From IMG/VR virus record IMGVR_UViG_3300031857_000018, positions 1 through 64,000 of that record: a DNA stretch of 64,000 nucleotides. One strand, written 5' to 3'. The notes under the pieces were generated by a model, which was not told the DNA's origin, did no database searches, and was given only the letters and a program-made list of their open reading frames with translations. The stretch is from a virus. Numbering within the stretch: position 1 is the stretch's first letter; every line of letters begins with the position of its first letter. The translations under genes were made by a program, and so were the position numbers. Of this stretch, positions 32,347 through 41,615 are shown one piece after another.

Positions 32347-34872
32347 TTAAGACAATGATCCAGATCTCCAGGCTCCACCTAACCAAACATATATTTTATA
32401 ATTTCCGCCGGCTTGCCCAAATATGATTTGTCCATCTGTACCAGGACTTGTAGGTGCGCCTGACGCAGTAGGGGTCAAAATAAGTGAGCCAGAAATTGTA
32501 ACACTTCCTGATGCTGCTACTAGTAGATTATGACGTGTTGAATCATCAACACCATCTCCTACAATGAATGCACTAGGTTGAGATATAGGTTGATTCCATT
32601 GGCCAACTACGGATTGATAGTATCCTAATGCACGATTGTTATTACCAGCCGCATGCGAAAATTCGCCAAGTGCTTGCGTTTCTAAACCTTCTGCGTGAGA
32701 ATAACCCCCAATTGACACGTTAGCTGCTGTTGGTGCTACTACTCCGTAAATTCCAATACGAGCTTTGTTGCTAGCAGTATTAACGCTAGTGTCAACTAAT
32801 GTTATTTCTGTAGCAGGCGTACCATTGAATGCCGATGATGAAATTTCATAGATATATGTTGTTTTAACCCCAGGTACAATTTCTCCGTTGTAGTCATCAA
32901 CTATTACAAACCCGCCAGCAACAAATTGTGCAGTTTGGTCTCCATATATTGCATCTAGTTCAATAACACCGGATGTGATTGGGATTGCCATGGCAAATCC
33001 TAACACACCAGCTATTCCTGAGCCTTCTGCGTGGGAGTAGTTACCATATGCATAGCCACCACCTTCTGCGTGAGAAGTACCACCAAACGCCTGTCCGTCG
33101 CCTTCTGCGTGGGAGTAGTTACCATATGCATAGCCACCACCTTCTGCGTGAGAGTAGTTACCATATGCATAGCCACTGCCTTCTGCATGAGCGCTGAATC
33201 CTATTGCGAAGGTGCCATTTCCTTCGGCATGAGCTGACCAGCCGCCCCAGTACTGGTCTCCCGTATTAGAACCAAAATTAGATATACTTCCAATAGATGC
33301 AGAAGTGGTTGATGTACCGGTCTCGACTAAGTTGATTGTGGTATTTGTTCCATTGAAAGAACTTGATAGTATTATTTGACTAGTAAATGTAAAAGAATTA
33401 TCATAAGCAGAATCATCTATACCTAACGTGGTACCTGCTGTAAAAAGACCGGTACCCGTTCCCGTTAAGTCTCCGTATGATGCATTTACCACAATCACTC
33501 CAGATGTTGGCATAGTTGCTAGATAACCATACTGACTACCTGCTGCTGTACTATTACCTTCAGCGTGAGAGGCCTGGCCGTTGGATGTTGTATTAGTGCC
33601 TTCTACGTGTGATGCATATCCATTAGCTGTTGTGTAATATCCCTCTGCATGAGAGAATTGTCCGGTTGCCGTTGTAGTATTACCTTCAGCATGTGAATTG
33701 GATCCGCTCGCCGTTGCATAAAATCCTTCAGCGTGAGAGGCCTGGCCGTTGGATGTTGTGCCCTCGCCTTCAGCGTGTGATGCATATCCAGCTGCTGTTG
33801 TATCCACGCCTTCAGCGTGAGAATAGATTCCGTTGGCTGTAGTAGTTCGTCCTTCAGCATGTGAAAAACTTCCGCTAGATATCGTTAAGTAGCCTTCCGC
33901 ATGTGATCCATCACCCTTTGCTTGAGTTTCACGTCCTTCGGCGTGTGAGTATTGTCCAAAGGTTTTTGCATTTCTACCTTCCGCGTGTGAATATGTACCG
34001 TTTGCTTGTGTACCGTCTCCTTCGGCGTGTGAATATCTTGCAAATGTTTGTGTTTGGGATCCTTCCGCATGCGACCAATCTGCTACTGCGGTTGTGTAGA
34101 ATCCTTCGGCATGACCCCCATCAGCCGATGATGGTTGATTGCCTCCCCAGCTGGTATATAGGTAATCTAAACTTCCAACAACAAAGTTACTGTCAGTGAT
34201 ACCAGTGTTAGTTAAGGTTATGGTTGTATTTACTCCTCCAAAAACTGAAGTATCAACTACAAATGTAGTATTGTCTGGATATGCAGCACTGTTATAGTAT
34301 AACCTATTACCTGGAGCAAAGACAGCCGTTACATCACCAGCTAATTGAAATACACCGGAAGTGATTGTGTTAGATTTTACCCCGTACAACGTAGATGTAC
34401 TAGTAAATGAGCCAGAACCTTCTGCATGTGATCCAAATCCTGATGCATTGGTACTAGATCCCTCTGCATGGGAGTATGCACCGTTTGCACTCACAGCTAA
34501 TCCTTGTGCATGAGAATATGAACCATTAGCTGCTCCTCCTGGTGATTGTTGTATTCTACCAATACCAGCACCAGATCCTGTAAATGTTAGGATACCATTG
34601 GTTAAAGTCAGTACTGTCGAATCAAATGTTAAATTAGTTTCAGCATATATATCTGTTCCTCCAGTAGCTGTCAGCACTCGGTTGTTGCTGTTGTTTGTTA
34701 CTGCGTTGGCAATCCCTAACGCTTGGAGTGCAGTTGTTGCGTATGATGCCGATTCGGCATATGCTGCTGTACCTTGCAAAGATCCGGTTATGCCCCCAGT
34801 TACGTTGAGTGATCCGGTGACTTCACTGTTACCTTGTGAACGGAAGCCGTTCTTGATTATAAATTCATTCAT
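32347..34872 (-). CDS. SHAEG-repeat tail fibre / adhesin
   Basis: An 841-aa fibre. Residues 1-60 form an attachment region with GSLNVTGGITGSLQGTAAYA, followed by about 25 short repeats of the form (x)SHAEG-(x7-12), interrupted by two or three beta-rich inserts. The repeats resemble the YadA-like head of trimeric adhesins. The C-terminal part (FIVGDGVDDSTRHNLLVA to the end) looks like a fibre tip base. Next to LamG proteins and a second fibre, it is probably involved in host recognition. Repeat number is likely variable between relatives. Confidence 0.8.
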   Translation of the reverse strand: MNEFIIKNGFRSQGNSEVTGSLNVTGGITGSLQGTAAYAESASYATTALQALGIANAVTNNSNNRVLTATGGTDIYAETNLTFDSTVLTLTNGILTFTGSGAGIGRIQQSPGGAANGSYSHAQGLAVSANGAYSHAEGSSTNASGFGSHAEGSGSFTSTSTLYGVKSNTITSGVFQLAGDVTAVFAPGNRLYYNSAAYPDNTTFVVDTSVFGGVNTTITLTNTGITDSNFVVGSLDYLYTSWGGNQPSSADGGHAEGFYTTAVADWSHAEGSQTQTFARYSHAEGDGTQANGTYSHAEGRNAKTFGQYSHAEGRETQAKGDGSHAEGYLTISSGSFSHAEGRTTTANGIYSHAEGVDTTAAGYASHAEGEGTTSNGQASHAEGFYATASGSNSHAEGNTTTATGQFSHAEGYYTTANGYASHVEGTNTTSNGQASHAEGNSTAAGSQYGYLATMPTSGVIVVNASYGDLTGTGTGLFTAGTTLGIDDSAYDNSFTFTSQIILSSSFNGTNTTINLVETGTSTTSASIGSISNFGSNTGDQYWGGWSAHAEGNGTFAIGFSAHAEGSGYAYGNYSHAEGGGYAYGNYSHAEGDGQAFGGTSHAEGGGYAYGNYSHAEGSGIAGVLGFAMAIPITSGVIELDAIYGDQTAQFVAGGFVIVDDYNGEIVPGVKTTYIYEISSSAFNGTPATEITLVDTSVNTASNKARIGIYGVVAPTAANVSIGGYSHAEGLETQALGEFSHAAGNNNRALGYYQSVVGQWNQPISQPSAFIVGDGVDDSTRHNLLVAASGSVTISGSLILTPTASGAPTSPGTDGQIIFGQAGGNYKIYVWLGGAWRSGSLS
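32648..34516 (-). repeat. SHAEG-coding degenerate repeat tract
   Basis: The DNA encodes about 25 copies of a GCNTCNGCRTG-like pentapeptide block (SHAEG/SHAQG/SAHAEG) spaced mostly 14-17 codons. Repeats vary in codon use, so the tract is old rather than freshly expanded, except in its 33 kb part. Confidence 0.85.
33023..33190 (-). repeat. Near-identical tandem copies within the SHAEG tract
   Basis: A block reading (plus strand) CCTTCTGCGTGGGAGTAGTT then ACCATATGCATAGCCACCA occurs at about 33023 and 33101, with a third copy at about 33139 starting CCTTCTGCGTGAGAGTAG. Near-identity at DNA level shows recent duplication or gene conversion. Confidence 0.8.
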
Positions 34873-34912
34873 ATGTTAAATCTTTTCACTGTCCAAGATT
34901 AATACTAGCTTT

Positions 34913-34923
34913 ATTATAAATAT
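34913..34923 (-). promoter_or_regulatory. Late-promoter-like ATATTTATAAT box
   Basis: Follows the stop of the first LamG gene and ends 40 nt before the SHAEG fibre ATG, the longest spacing seen. Confidence 0.4.
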
Positions 34924-34925
34924 GG

Positions 34926-35606
34926 TTAAAGACCGAAACGTGCTCTAGTTGCGTTGAAGTTTTGAAGTATTTCTTGGTCAGATAATGCTCTATTGTACAT
35001 ATGTGTAAATGAAATATTCCCTTTAAATACACTTGGCCCAACAGTGAATTCTCTACCTAGAGCAAGAGTAGATGTACTTAAAGCAGTTGCTGGCACAGTG
35101 CCTGATGTTGTGTTGATTATTCCGTCTCCAAAAACAGTATGTGTAGTTCCTAGTCTTCTAAATACTATATAATGCCATTGATTATCTGTTAAGGTAATAA
35201 ATCTTCCATATGGTGCTGTAGGTTCACAAATACCTCCACCCCAACTATTTGCCAATGTAGTATTTCTTCCTATCCAAAAACCGCTAGTATAGTTTTTATC
35301 TAATACTCGTTGGTATCCACTCACATTTGTAGATTTAAACCATACCCCAACAGTAAAATCAGTTAATGCAGTGTTATAATTTGTTGAAACATAATCATCA
35401 ACTCCATCAAATACAATTGTACCACCGTTTGCAGAATCATATGTTGGTCCATTTGTTAAAGTACCAATATGCCCATTTCCTGAGGTGTCTTTCCAAGTTG
35501 CACCAGCTGTTGGGGGATAAAATGAGTTAGGTGAACCAGCATCTAAATAAAATACTAATCCGTCTTTAACTATGTTAGGTCCTCTCCAATTTCCAACTGT
35601 ACTCAT
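34926..35606 (-). CDS. LamG / concanavalin-like lectin protein 1
   Basis: A 226-aa single LamG-like domain. Hallmarks are IVKDGLVFYLDAGSP, ATWKDTSGNGHIGTLTNGP, the strand IVFDGVDDYVS, then DFTVGVWFKST and WHYIVFRR. The C-terminus is HMYNRALSDQEILQNFNATR. Such domains bind glycans, so this is a candidate receptor-binding or virion-decoration protein. It is the third in a tandem set of paralogues and overlaps the 90-aa gene by 4 nt. Confidence 0.8.
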   Translation of the reverse strand: MSTVGNWRGPNIVKDGLVFYLDAGSPNSFYPPTAGATWKDTSGNGHIGTLTNGPTYDSANGGTIVFDGVDDYVSTNYNTALTDFTVGVWFKSTNVSGYQRVLDKNYTSGFWIGRNTTLANSWGGGICEPTAPYGRFITLTDNQWHYIVFRRLGTTHTVFGDGIINTTSGTVPATALSTSTLALGREFTVGPSVFKGNISFTHMYNRALSDQEILQNFNATRARFGL

Positions 35607-35875
35607 GGCATCTCGTTACTTGTCCATTCCAGTGTAGATAGTATTTCTAGAATTTCTGTGTAAGTGTATGGACCTTGCTTTGTAGTTAAATCTGCAACAC
35701 ATTGTGGTGTTGTACCTTCCCATTTTACAAATGTAAGGGTACCATCAATAGAGCATCTAACAGTTTCTGCCGATGTTTCTAGTACTTGTGTGAAATCAAT
35801 GTTGTCTAATTCAGACACACTGAATATCATGAATTCTCTGTTTTCGTAGTCTTGTGTTTCCATGTTAATATCCAT
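35603..35875 (-). CDS. Small protein within the lectin cluster, 90 aa
   Basis: A 90-aa acidic protein lying between the second and first LamG genes, coupled to both (TAATG before, ATGA after). It has FMIFSVSELDNIDFTQV, VKWEGTTPQCV and YTYTEILEILSTLEW. I recall similar short frames near fibre genes of other marine phages, but with no known job. A fibre chaperone is one guess. Confidence 0.65.
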   Translation of the reverse strand: MDINMETQDYENREFMIFSVSELDNIDFTQVLETSAETVRCSIDGTLTFVKWEGTTPQCVADLTTKQGPYTYTEILEILSTLEWTSNEMP

Positions 35876-36573
35876 TACATTTCAAATCTGGTTTTGTATG
35901 CATTGTATGTTTGCAATATTTCATCACTACTTAGTTCTCTGTTGTAGATCAAATGAATGCCAATTGAAACTGCATTAAACCGGCCGGCGACACCAGAATC
36001 GCTAGCTAACCAGTTGCCTTGAGACGAGTTAGTGTCAGTTCTGGTTATGGCGGTAGTTGATGTGCCTATCAATGCTCCATTCAAGTATCTTTTGTGAGAA
36101 TTTGTACCGTTGGTGGTTAATGCATAAAAGTTGTAGTTCGTAATATTTGACGGAGTTACTGAGCCGATATCGGTATAGCCGCCTGTGCTGCCAATTACAT
36201 AAAAAGTTACAGATGTAACACTTGGGTAGTTGTTATGTATAATGTATCCGTTGTTTACACGAGCAGAACCTAGTCCTGCGTACTGGTTCCATGTTGCATT
36301 GGTAGATTTGGCTATTGTTATTACTGTTAACTTTTGCGTAAACCCACTACTAATTGAGTTCAAGCAGTAATCATCTACCCCATCGAACCGCAATATCCCT
36401 CCGTTGGTGTTATTAAACGTAGGCGAATTGAGCAATGTGCCATTATTCTGCTTGCCGCTTAAATCTCGCCATATAGTTCCGGTACCTGGGTATGAGTCTC
36501 GTTTGCCGGCATCTAGTCGCAAGACAGCACCATCTTGTACACTTTGACCGTAGTATGCCACTCTTCCTGCCAT
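35875..36573 (-). CDS. LamG / concanavalin-like lectin protein 2
   Basis: A 232-aa paralogue of the neighbouring LamG proteins: GAVLRLDAGKRDSYP, WRDLSGKQNNGTLLNSP, LRFDGVDDYCL, and C-terminal HLIYNRELSSDEILQTYNAY. Start and stop are coupled to the neighbours (TAATG on both sides). The ligand-facing middle differs strongly from copies 1 and 3, consistent with diversified binding. Confidence 0.8.
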   Translation of the reverse strand: MAGRVAYYGQSVQDGAVLRLDAGKRDSYPGTGTIWRDLSGKQNNGTLLNSPTFNNTNGGILRFDGVDDYCLNSISSGFTQKLTVITIAKSTNATWNQYAGLGSARVNNGYIIHNNYPSVTSVTFYVIGSTGGYTDIGSVTPSNITNYNFYALTTNGTNSHKRYLNGALIGTSTTAITRTDTNSSQGNWLASDSGVAGRFNAVSIGIHLIYNRELSSDEILQTYNAYKTRFEM

Positions 36574-37259
36574 TATAGTCCAAATCTAGTTTTAGTTGCG
36601 TTGTAGTTTTGTAAGACTTCTGTTGCTGTAAGAGCGCGATTATAAATTAATGTTGTTGATATATTACCATTATGATATCCTCCAGCTGAAACTTGGCCTC
36701 CTAATCTTACGGGTTGAGATGTATTTGATGTATTCATAGTGCCTGTTTTTGAGGTTGAATTATGAAATACTCCATTAACATAAAAAATTTGGGAAATTCC
36801 ATCATATACGCCTGTAAAATTATACCAGGTATTTAATAATACTGGTGAAAATGGGACTGCAGAAGCGAAGGAATTTGTTAAAAGATACCACTGTATTGTA
36901 TTAGAATCAGTAATGTAAAAAATCCATCTATCAGTTGCACCATTTTGATGCCAATCAGATAATGCTCTTACGTTTGCAACCATGGCATTGAATCGGATCC
37001 AAGTCGAAACAGTAATTGATGTTGTTGGTTTTAAATTTAAACTTCCACCTAAATCAACGTAATCATTTGTTCCATCAAAAACAATTGACCCACCATGTGC
37101 ACTTGAAAATGTAGGACCATTTACCAATGTTCCGTTATTTCCACCACGTGATAAATCTACCCATGAAGTTGACCCAGACGTATATGAACGTGGATTTGCT
37201 GCATCTAAATACAGTATCAATCCATCTGTTACTATTTTCGGTGAATAATTAAACGCCAT
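36573..37259 (-). CDS. LamG / concanavalin-like lectin protein 3
   Basis: A 228-aa LamG-like protein: IVTDGLILYLDAANPRSY, WVDLSRGGNNGTLVNGP, IVFDGTNDYVDLGG, TSITVSTWIRF and TLIYNRALTATEVLQNYNAT. Closest in plan to copy 1. It follows the 1041-aa fibre by 4 nt, so fibre and lectins form one operon and perhaps one receptor-binding apparatus. Confidence 0.8.
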   Translation of the reverse strand: MAFNYSPKIVTDGLILYLDAANPRSYTSGSTSWVDLSRGGNNGTLVNGPTFSSAHGGSIVFDGTNDYVDLGGSLNLKPTTSITVSTWIRFNAMVANVRALSDWHQNGATDRWIFYITDSNTIQWYLLTNSFASAVPFSPVLLNTWYNFTGVYDGISQIFYVNGVFHNSTSKTGTMNTSNTSQPVRLGGQVSAGGYHNGNISTTLIYNRALTATEVLQNYNATKTRFGL

Positions 37260-37263
37260 AACC

Positions 37264-40200
37264 TTAAATTCCTCTTACTATACATTTTGTTGTCCATGCT
37301 CCTGAAGTTGAAGATCCTGTTAATGCCATGTTTGATCCTGTAATAAATACTCCGAATGAAACTGCGGAAGTGTTACCAAAATCAGTTGTTGTAGTTTCTG
37401 TGAAGTTTACGGATGACCCACTCTGAATTGCCATGATTGTACCTGCTCGTGCATTTGAACCCGATCGTACAGAGTATTCAAAGAATGCAGTGTCATAAGA
37501 TGCTGTTGGTAAACTATACACCGTAAACGAACCTGAGTTTGTTTGCGTGATTTTAGCCGTTGTGATCAACATCGGATCTAGATAGTTACCAATCAGTGTG
37601 GTGTTATCAGAGAATACTTCTAAAATTGGCAAACCAGAAATATCATTAACTGAGAATAAAGAGCCACTTAAACTATCTGTTATGCTAAACAATTCACCTT
37701 GTGAACCTTGTACTGTGAATACTGGTAAGGCTGAACCTGATCCGTACACTGTTAGGGAAGAACCTGATGCTGTGTTTTGTGAACTTGATATAATTGTGCG
37801 AGATGCCGTTACGTTGAATAAGCGTGATTCATCTCCTAACCAAACCGTAGTACCGTTTCCTGTTCGGAAGTGTGGTCTTGTGTTGTTTGTTAGCGATCCG
37901 GTTGCTGCATACATTTGGAATGCACCGGATACCGTAGTTGCTGGTATTGAACCTGAGTGTATGGTTAGGGTGTTGGTTGCAGTAGTATCCCAATGCGTTC
38001 CAGAAGTTAATTGTGTGCTATTTCTAAATACGAGATTTGCTTTATTTGTCAAAAGCATGGTCTGACTATTTGCTCCAGAAGGATCAACACAAAAAGCTAA
38101 TGTTTGACCTAGTGCATTGGTATAAGATGATTGTCCTACTGCAATGATACCACTTAAAAGTGCAGATGCTCTTGCACCAAAACCAATGGCCAGTGATTGA
38201 TATCCAGAAGTACCATCTGCGATCGCAGTTGCACCAATTGCGGTGGAACTTATTCCGGCAATGGCGCTAGCGCCAATGGCCACACCTTGTATCCCAGTGA
38301 TTGATGTATTCGCTCCAATTGCAGTACCTCCATTATTTGATACAGCATTGTATCCAAATGCAACAGCATTTTCAGTTACCCCAGCTGATGCTATATCCTT
38401 TGCACCACCACCGATAACAACATTCTTAAACGCATCAGTCGTACCTAGTATTTGAGCATTCAATCCAATTGCGACTCTACCATCGCCGGTAATGGACATT
38501 AAGTTTTGAGTATCCGCACTATTTCTAACTCGGAACACAGTATCTGTGGATAATGCACCTTGGGCTTTTACGTCAAGTCTTGCGGCTGGTGTTAAAATTC
38601 CCACTCCAACGAACCTTGTTGTACCATTTAAGTTAATAATTGGATTTGTCGTATCAGTCGTTGGGCATATTCTTAATTGACCACTTTCATTTCTAAATTC
38701 CCAAAGATTTGTAACACTTGCGCCCGTAAAGCGGAATGTTCTTGAACCTGAATTGTTAATCAGGAAGCCATTTGAAACGACTTCCATTCCCGTTCCAGTT
38801 CCATAAAGACCATTTCCCGAATTTAAAGAAAATCCATCGGCATCAGTTCTTGGGTTTAGAGAGTATGTACTTACCCCATTTGCAAAAACAATAGAAGCGT
38901 TACCTCTTGCTTCAATTATATTAGCAGTACTAGCACTATTTCTAACGTTAAATATAGTGGAAGTTGTTGAAGTTGTAGCCAATAATGACATAGAACCTGT
39001 TACACCTAACGATCCAGTAATTAAAGCAGAACCGGTATATGGAAAAGTTGTGTCCGGAGCATATGATGCACTTACTGCTTGTAATACGTATGATGCAGTA
39101 CTAGCAAATGAACTGCTTAACACAGTCATTGATGCAGTATTCGAAGTTAGCACATATGGTAACAACATTGAACCGGTTGCACTAGTTAACACGTAGTTTG
39201 GAGCATGTGACGCAGTTACGGCATTACTTGCCCAACTAGAAGTACCAAACAAAGATCCGGTAAATGATGTAGCAGTTAATGAACCAGTTAAACCATATGA
39301 TCCAGTTAATTGGTTTGTGTTAATCCAAACACCGGTAGCATTACTCCCACTTCTAACTAGAAGTTGTCCTGGTGTAAGTGACCCGGTTGTTATTTTAACA
39401 TTGTGTAATTCATCTATTTCATATCCATTATCTACTTTAACAAATATCGTACCATTGTTTGAATGGGCGTATACTACATACCCTATAATTACAGTGTGTT
39501 GTGGAGCTTGTGGTTTTGTTGTTGTTATACCTCCAGCCGTTGTTGGTGATAGGTACAATACATCACCATCCACCCAAGTTTCTCCCTGCAATGCTCCGGT
39601 AGTGTTTATGCCTCTGACTAATCCACTATTAGTAATGAAACCTTCTTGGTTTACGTCGATATTCTCAGTTACTAGGCCTAATGTGTCCACTGAGTTAGCA
39701 TCATTGTCAGCTTGAGCCAGTACAATGGCTAATCGTTGGCCTTGAGATCCACCTTCGTCTACTCTTCGTATACGAGCAGCTTTATATTCAGATTCTAATA
39801 GATTAGTTCCGGTTTTGTTTACTGCCCTAACAACTTGCTCTTGACCTACTTGCAGAGTTACATTGCCACCTTTTAATCCTAAATTTAAGGTACCATCTGT
39901 ATCGTTCCACACCAATCGACTTGCTGCGGATGATCCTGAAAAATATACGGATGCTACTTCTGGTGTTGCTAAGTATAATGAGCCGGTTAGTTGTACGTTT
40001 TGATTGAGTGGATTAACATAAGATGCAGTCGCTGCATTCGTAGCCCAACTCGCAGTACCAAATAAACTTCCAGTAATGCTTCCTTGCACACGCAGTGACC
40101 CGGTTATCTCAACATCGCCTTGACGTGATATAGGATTCGATCCAGTCCATTTTGATGAAACAATGCCTGTTAATTGAGATCCATCACCTTTAAACGACCC

Positions 40201-40389
40201 AGTAAACGACCCGGTGGTATATGATGCAGTGAATGCATTAAATGAGCTTGTGGTTACAAATGAACCGGTGTTTATAGTAGTGCCACTTCCGCCACCACCA
40301 TTCAATGCAAATGATGCCGTTAACGCATAGCTTGACGAAATATTATATAAAGAACCGGTTTGTAATTGTCCTGGTTTGAACTGTCTCAT
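37264..40389 (-). CDS. Long tail fibre protein, 1041 aa
   Basis: A fibre with repeated N-terminal modules of the type TGSLFGTASWATNAATASY (at least four between residues 1 and 470), which occur in fibres of many marine T4-like phages. About residues 640-760 hold YadA-like head repeats: AVAFGYNAVS, TAIGANTSI, GVAIGASAIAG and STAIGATAIAD. The ATG at 40389 is preferred because it overlaps the upstream stop (TAATG); a GTG at 40398 is in frame. It is likely a trimeric host-binding fibre. Confidence 0.82.
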   Translation of the reverse strand: MRQFKPGQLQTGSLYNISSSYALTASFALNGGGGSGTTINTGSFVTTSSFNAFTASYTTGSFTGSFKGDGSQLTGIVSSKWTGSNPISRQGDVEITGSLRVQGSITGSLFGTASWATNAATASYVNPLNQNVQLTGSLYLATPEVASVYFSGSSAASRLVWNDTDGTLNLGLKGGNVTLQVGQEQVVRAVNKTGTNLLESEYKAARIRRVDEGGSQGQRLAIVLAQADNDANSVDTLGLVTENIDVNQEGFITNSGLVRGINTTGALQGETWVDGDVLYLSPTTAGGITTTKPQAPQHTVIIGYVVYAHSNNGTIFVKVDNGYEIDELHNVKITTGSLTPGQLLVRSGSNATGVWINTNQLTGSYGLTGSLTATSFTGSLFGTSSWASNAVTASHAPNYVLTSATGSMLLPYVLTSNTASMTVLSSSFASTASYVLQAVSASYAPDTTFPYTGSALITGSLGVTGSMSLLATTSTTSTIFNVRNSASTANIIEARGNASIVFANGVSTYSLNPRTDADGFSLNSGNGLYGTGTGMEVVSNGFLINNSGSRTFRFTGASVTNLWEFRNESGQLRICPTTDTTNPIINLNGTTRFVGVGILTPAARLDVKAQGALSTDTVFRVRNSADTQNLMSITGDGRVAIGLNAQILGTTDAFKNVVIGGGAKDIASAGVTENAVAFGYNAVSNNGGTAIGANTSITGIQGVAIGASAIAGISSTAIGATAIADGTSGYQSLAIGFGARASALLSGIIAVGQSSYTNALGQTLAFCVDPSGANSQTMLLTNKANLVFRNSTQLTSGTHWDTTATNTLTIHSGSIPATTVSGAFQMYAATGSLTNNTRPHFRTGNGTTVWLGDESRLFNVTASRTIISSSQNTASGSSLTVYGSGSALPVFTVQGSQGELFSITDSLSGSLFSVNDISGLPILEVFSDNTTLIGNYLDPMLITTAKITQTNSGSFTVYSLPTASYDTAFFEYSVRSGSNARAGTIMAIQSGSSVNFTETTTTDFGNTSAVSFGVFITGSNMALTGSSTSGAWTTKCIVRGI

Positions 40390-41615
40390 TATGCCCACCT
40401 TCCATTAATAATTATCGTATCTGTGGAATCTATGGTGTATCCTAAAGTCGCAGTATCGAATATAATGGTCTGGTTTGCAATGTCTGATGGTGTCCAAGTA
40501 TATGCCACTTTATCTATGTATTGGCCGTTGATGTATACATTGAATTCGTTCTTGGTTGCCGTTAAATTAGTTACTGGATTGATTGCAGCAAATGCATTAA
40601 CTGTCACAGTTGTGCTAGATGAATATGTTGCTTGTCGATCTGAAACCGCGATTATATAAGATAGAGTTGCAGCATCAATCGTCGTGCTAGTTCCACCGCC
40701 GGTTACAGTTATATTACCTCCCCCTAATATTACACTCTGCACTTGTAATAGTTGTATTGGCACATTTACTGTAGCAAACATATCAGTTGTGCCTATATCA
40801 ACTACGGTATCATATGACACTCGTTTAACTGAGTACATTTTTTTAATAGTTGATATCCTGGTTTCTTGTTCTGATAACAGGGTACCTTGTACTGTTAATG
40901 GAATTGTCGCTCGCACTAATCGATCTTCTCCAACCGTATTCACAATTTCAAATGAAGTTTGACCAATGGCTGTTTCAAATCGGTTTGCTTCATTGCCCCA
41001 TAAAAATCTACCATATGGAAGTATTTGGTCAATTAAATCATTGAGTTGCGTGGTGAAATCACACCAAAGCATCATATCGTATTCAACAGTAACGTATTTT
41101 GGAATATCCACAACATAAAACTGTTCACTTGGTTGTGGCTCTGAATTTGGTATTGGAAATAATACATCTTCATACCGATTTCGAGCATTGTATTTACTTT
41201 TATATACTATCTGATTTCCAGCTGGCATACGATTAACATCCAATGTTCTCAATGAGTCTCGTTCTACCACACTGTTTCGTTTCAACATGATTAATGGAGA
41301 TTGAAGCATTCCTTTTTCATCTCGCAAATAACCTAATCTACGAACATTGTCCCATTTTTCACCGTTAGCAAAAATTACCGGGACTGGAATTAATTCAGTG
41401 TTATGATTAATCTGAGGTTGTATTTCATTATCAACATACCACTTAATTGCATAATCAATATCATACAATGTGCGTTGCACTGTTCGTACTACATCATCAT
41501 CTCGTCTTATTTGATTAGCTCGATTCAACAGTTGATCGTTTGTTAAGCCTTCTGTTCTGTATGGCTCTGGCTTATTAGTTTTACGATCAATATTTTTTCT
41601 ATTTAATCTAGGCAT
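40389..41615 (-). CDS. 15: Tail terminator / sheath stabiliser (gp15-like) with C-terminal extension
   Basis: A 408-aa protein. Residues about 70-270 match the T4 gp15 plan: ELIPVPVIFANGEKWDNVRR parallels the gp15 strand after its N-terminal helix, and YDMMLWCDFTTQLNDLIDQI followed by LPYGRF parallels its central segment, with a later IPLTVQGTLL strand. About 130 extra residues at the C-terminus form an Ig-like, Thr-rich beta domain absent in T4 gp15 (272 aa). It sits just after the gp14-like gene, as in T4 order. Confidence 0.7.
   Translation of the reverse strand: MPRLNRKNIDRKTNKPEPYRTEGLTNDQLLNRANQIRRDDDVVRTVQRTLYDIDYAIKWYVDNEIQPQINHNTELIPVPVIFANGEKWDNVRRLGYLRDEKGMLQSPLIMLKRNSVVERDSLRTLDVNRMPAGNQIVYKSKYNARNRYEDVLFPIPNSEPQPSEQFYVVDIPKYVTVEYDMMLWCDFTTQLNDLIDQILPYGRFLWGNEANRFETAIGQTSFEIVNTVGEDRLVRATIPLTVQGTLLSEQETRISTIKKMYSVKRVSYDTVVDIGTTDMFATVNVPIQLLQVQSVILGGGNITVTGGGTSTTIDAATLSYIIAVSDRQATYSSSTTVTVNAFAAINPVTNLTATKNEFNVYINGQYIDKVAYTWTPSDIANQTIIFDTATLGYTIDSTDTIIINGRWA

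Noticed and set aside
32310-32378. N-terminal extension of the 104-aa protein upstream of the ATG at 32309
   Set aside because: It would overlap the fibre gene's C-terminus, and the promoter-like box lies inside it.
33023-33190. CRISPR-like repeats
   Set aside because: The repeats are in-frame, encode SHAEG motifs, and have no fixed spacer length or cas genes.
37598-38065. Long plus-strand open frames within fibre and other minus-strand genes (also 27728-28246, 42009-42452, 55849-56187)
   Set aside because: They mirror well-supported minus-strand genes, have no ribosome-binding sites or known motifs, and their composition is that of an antisense reading of repeats.
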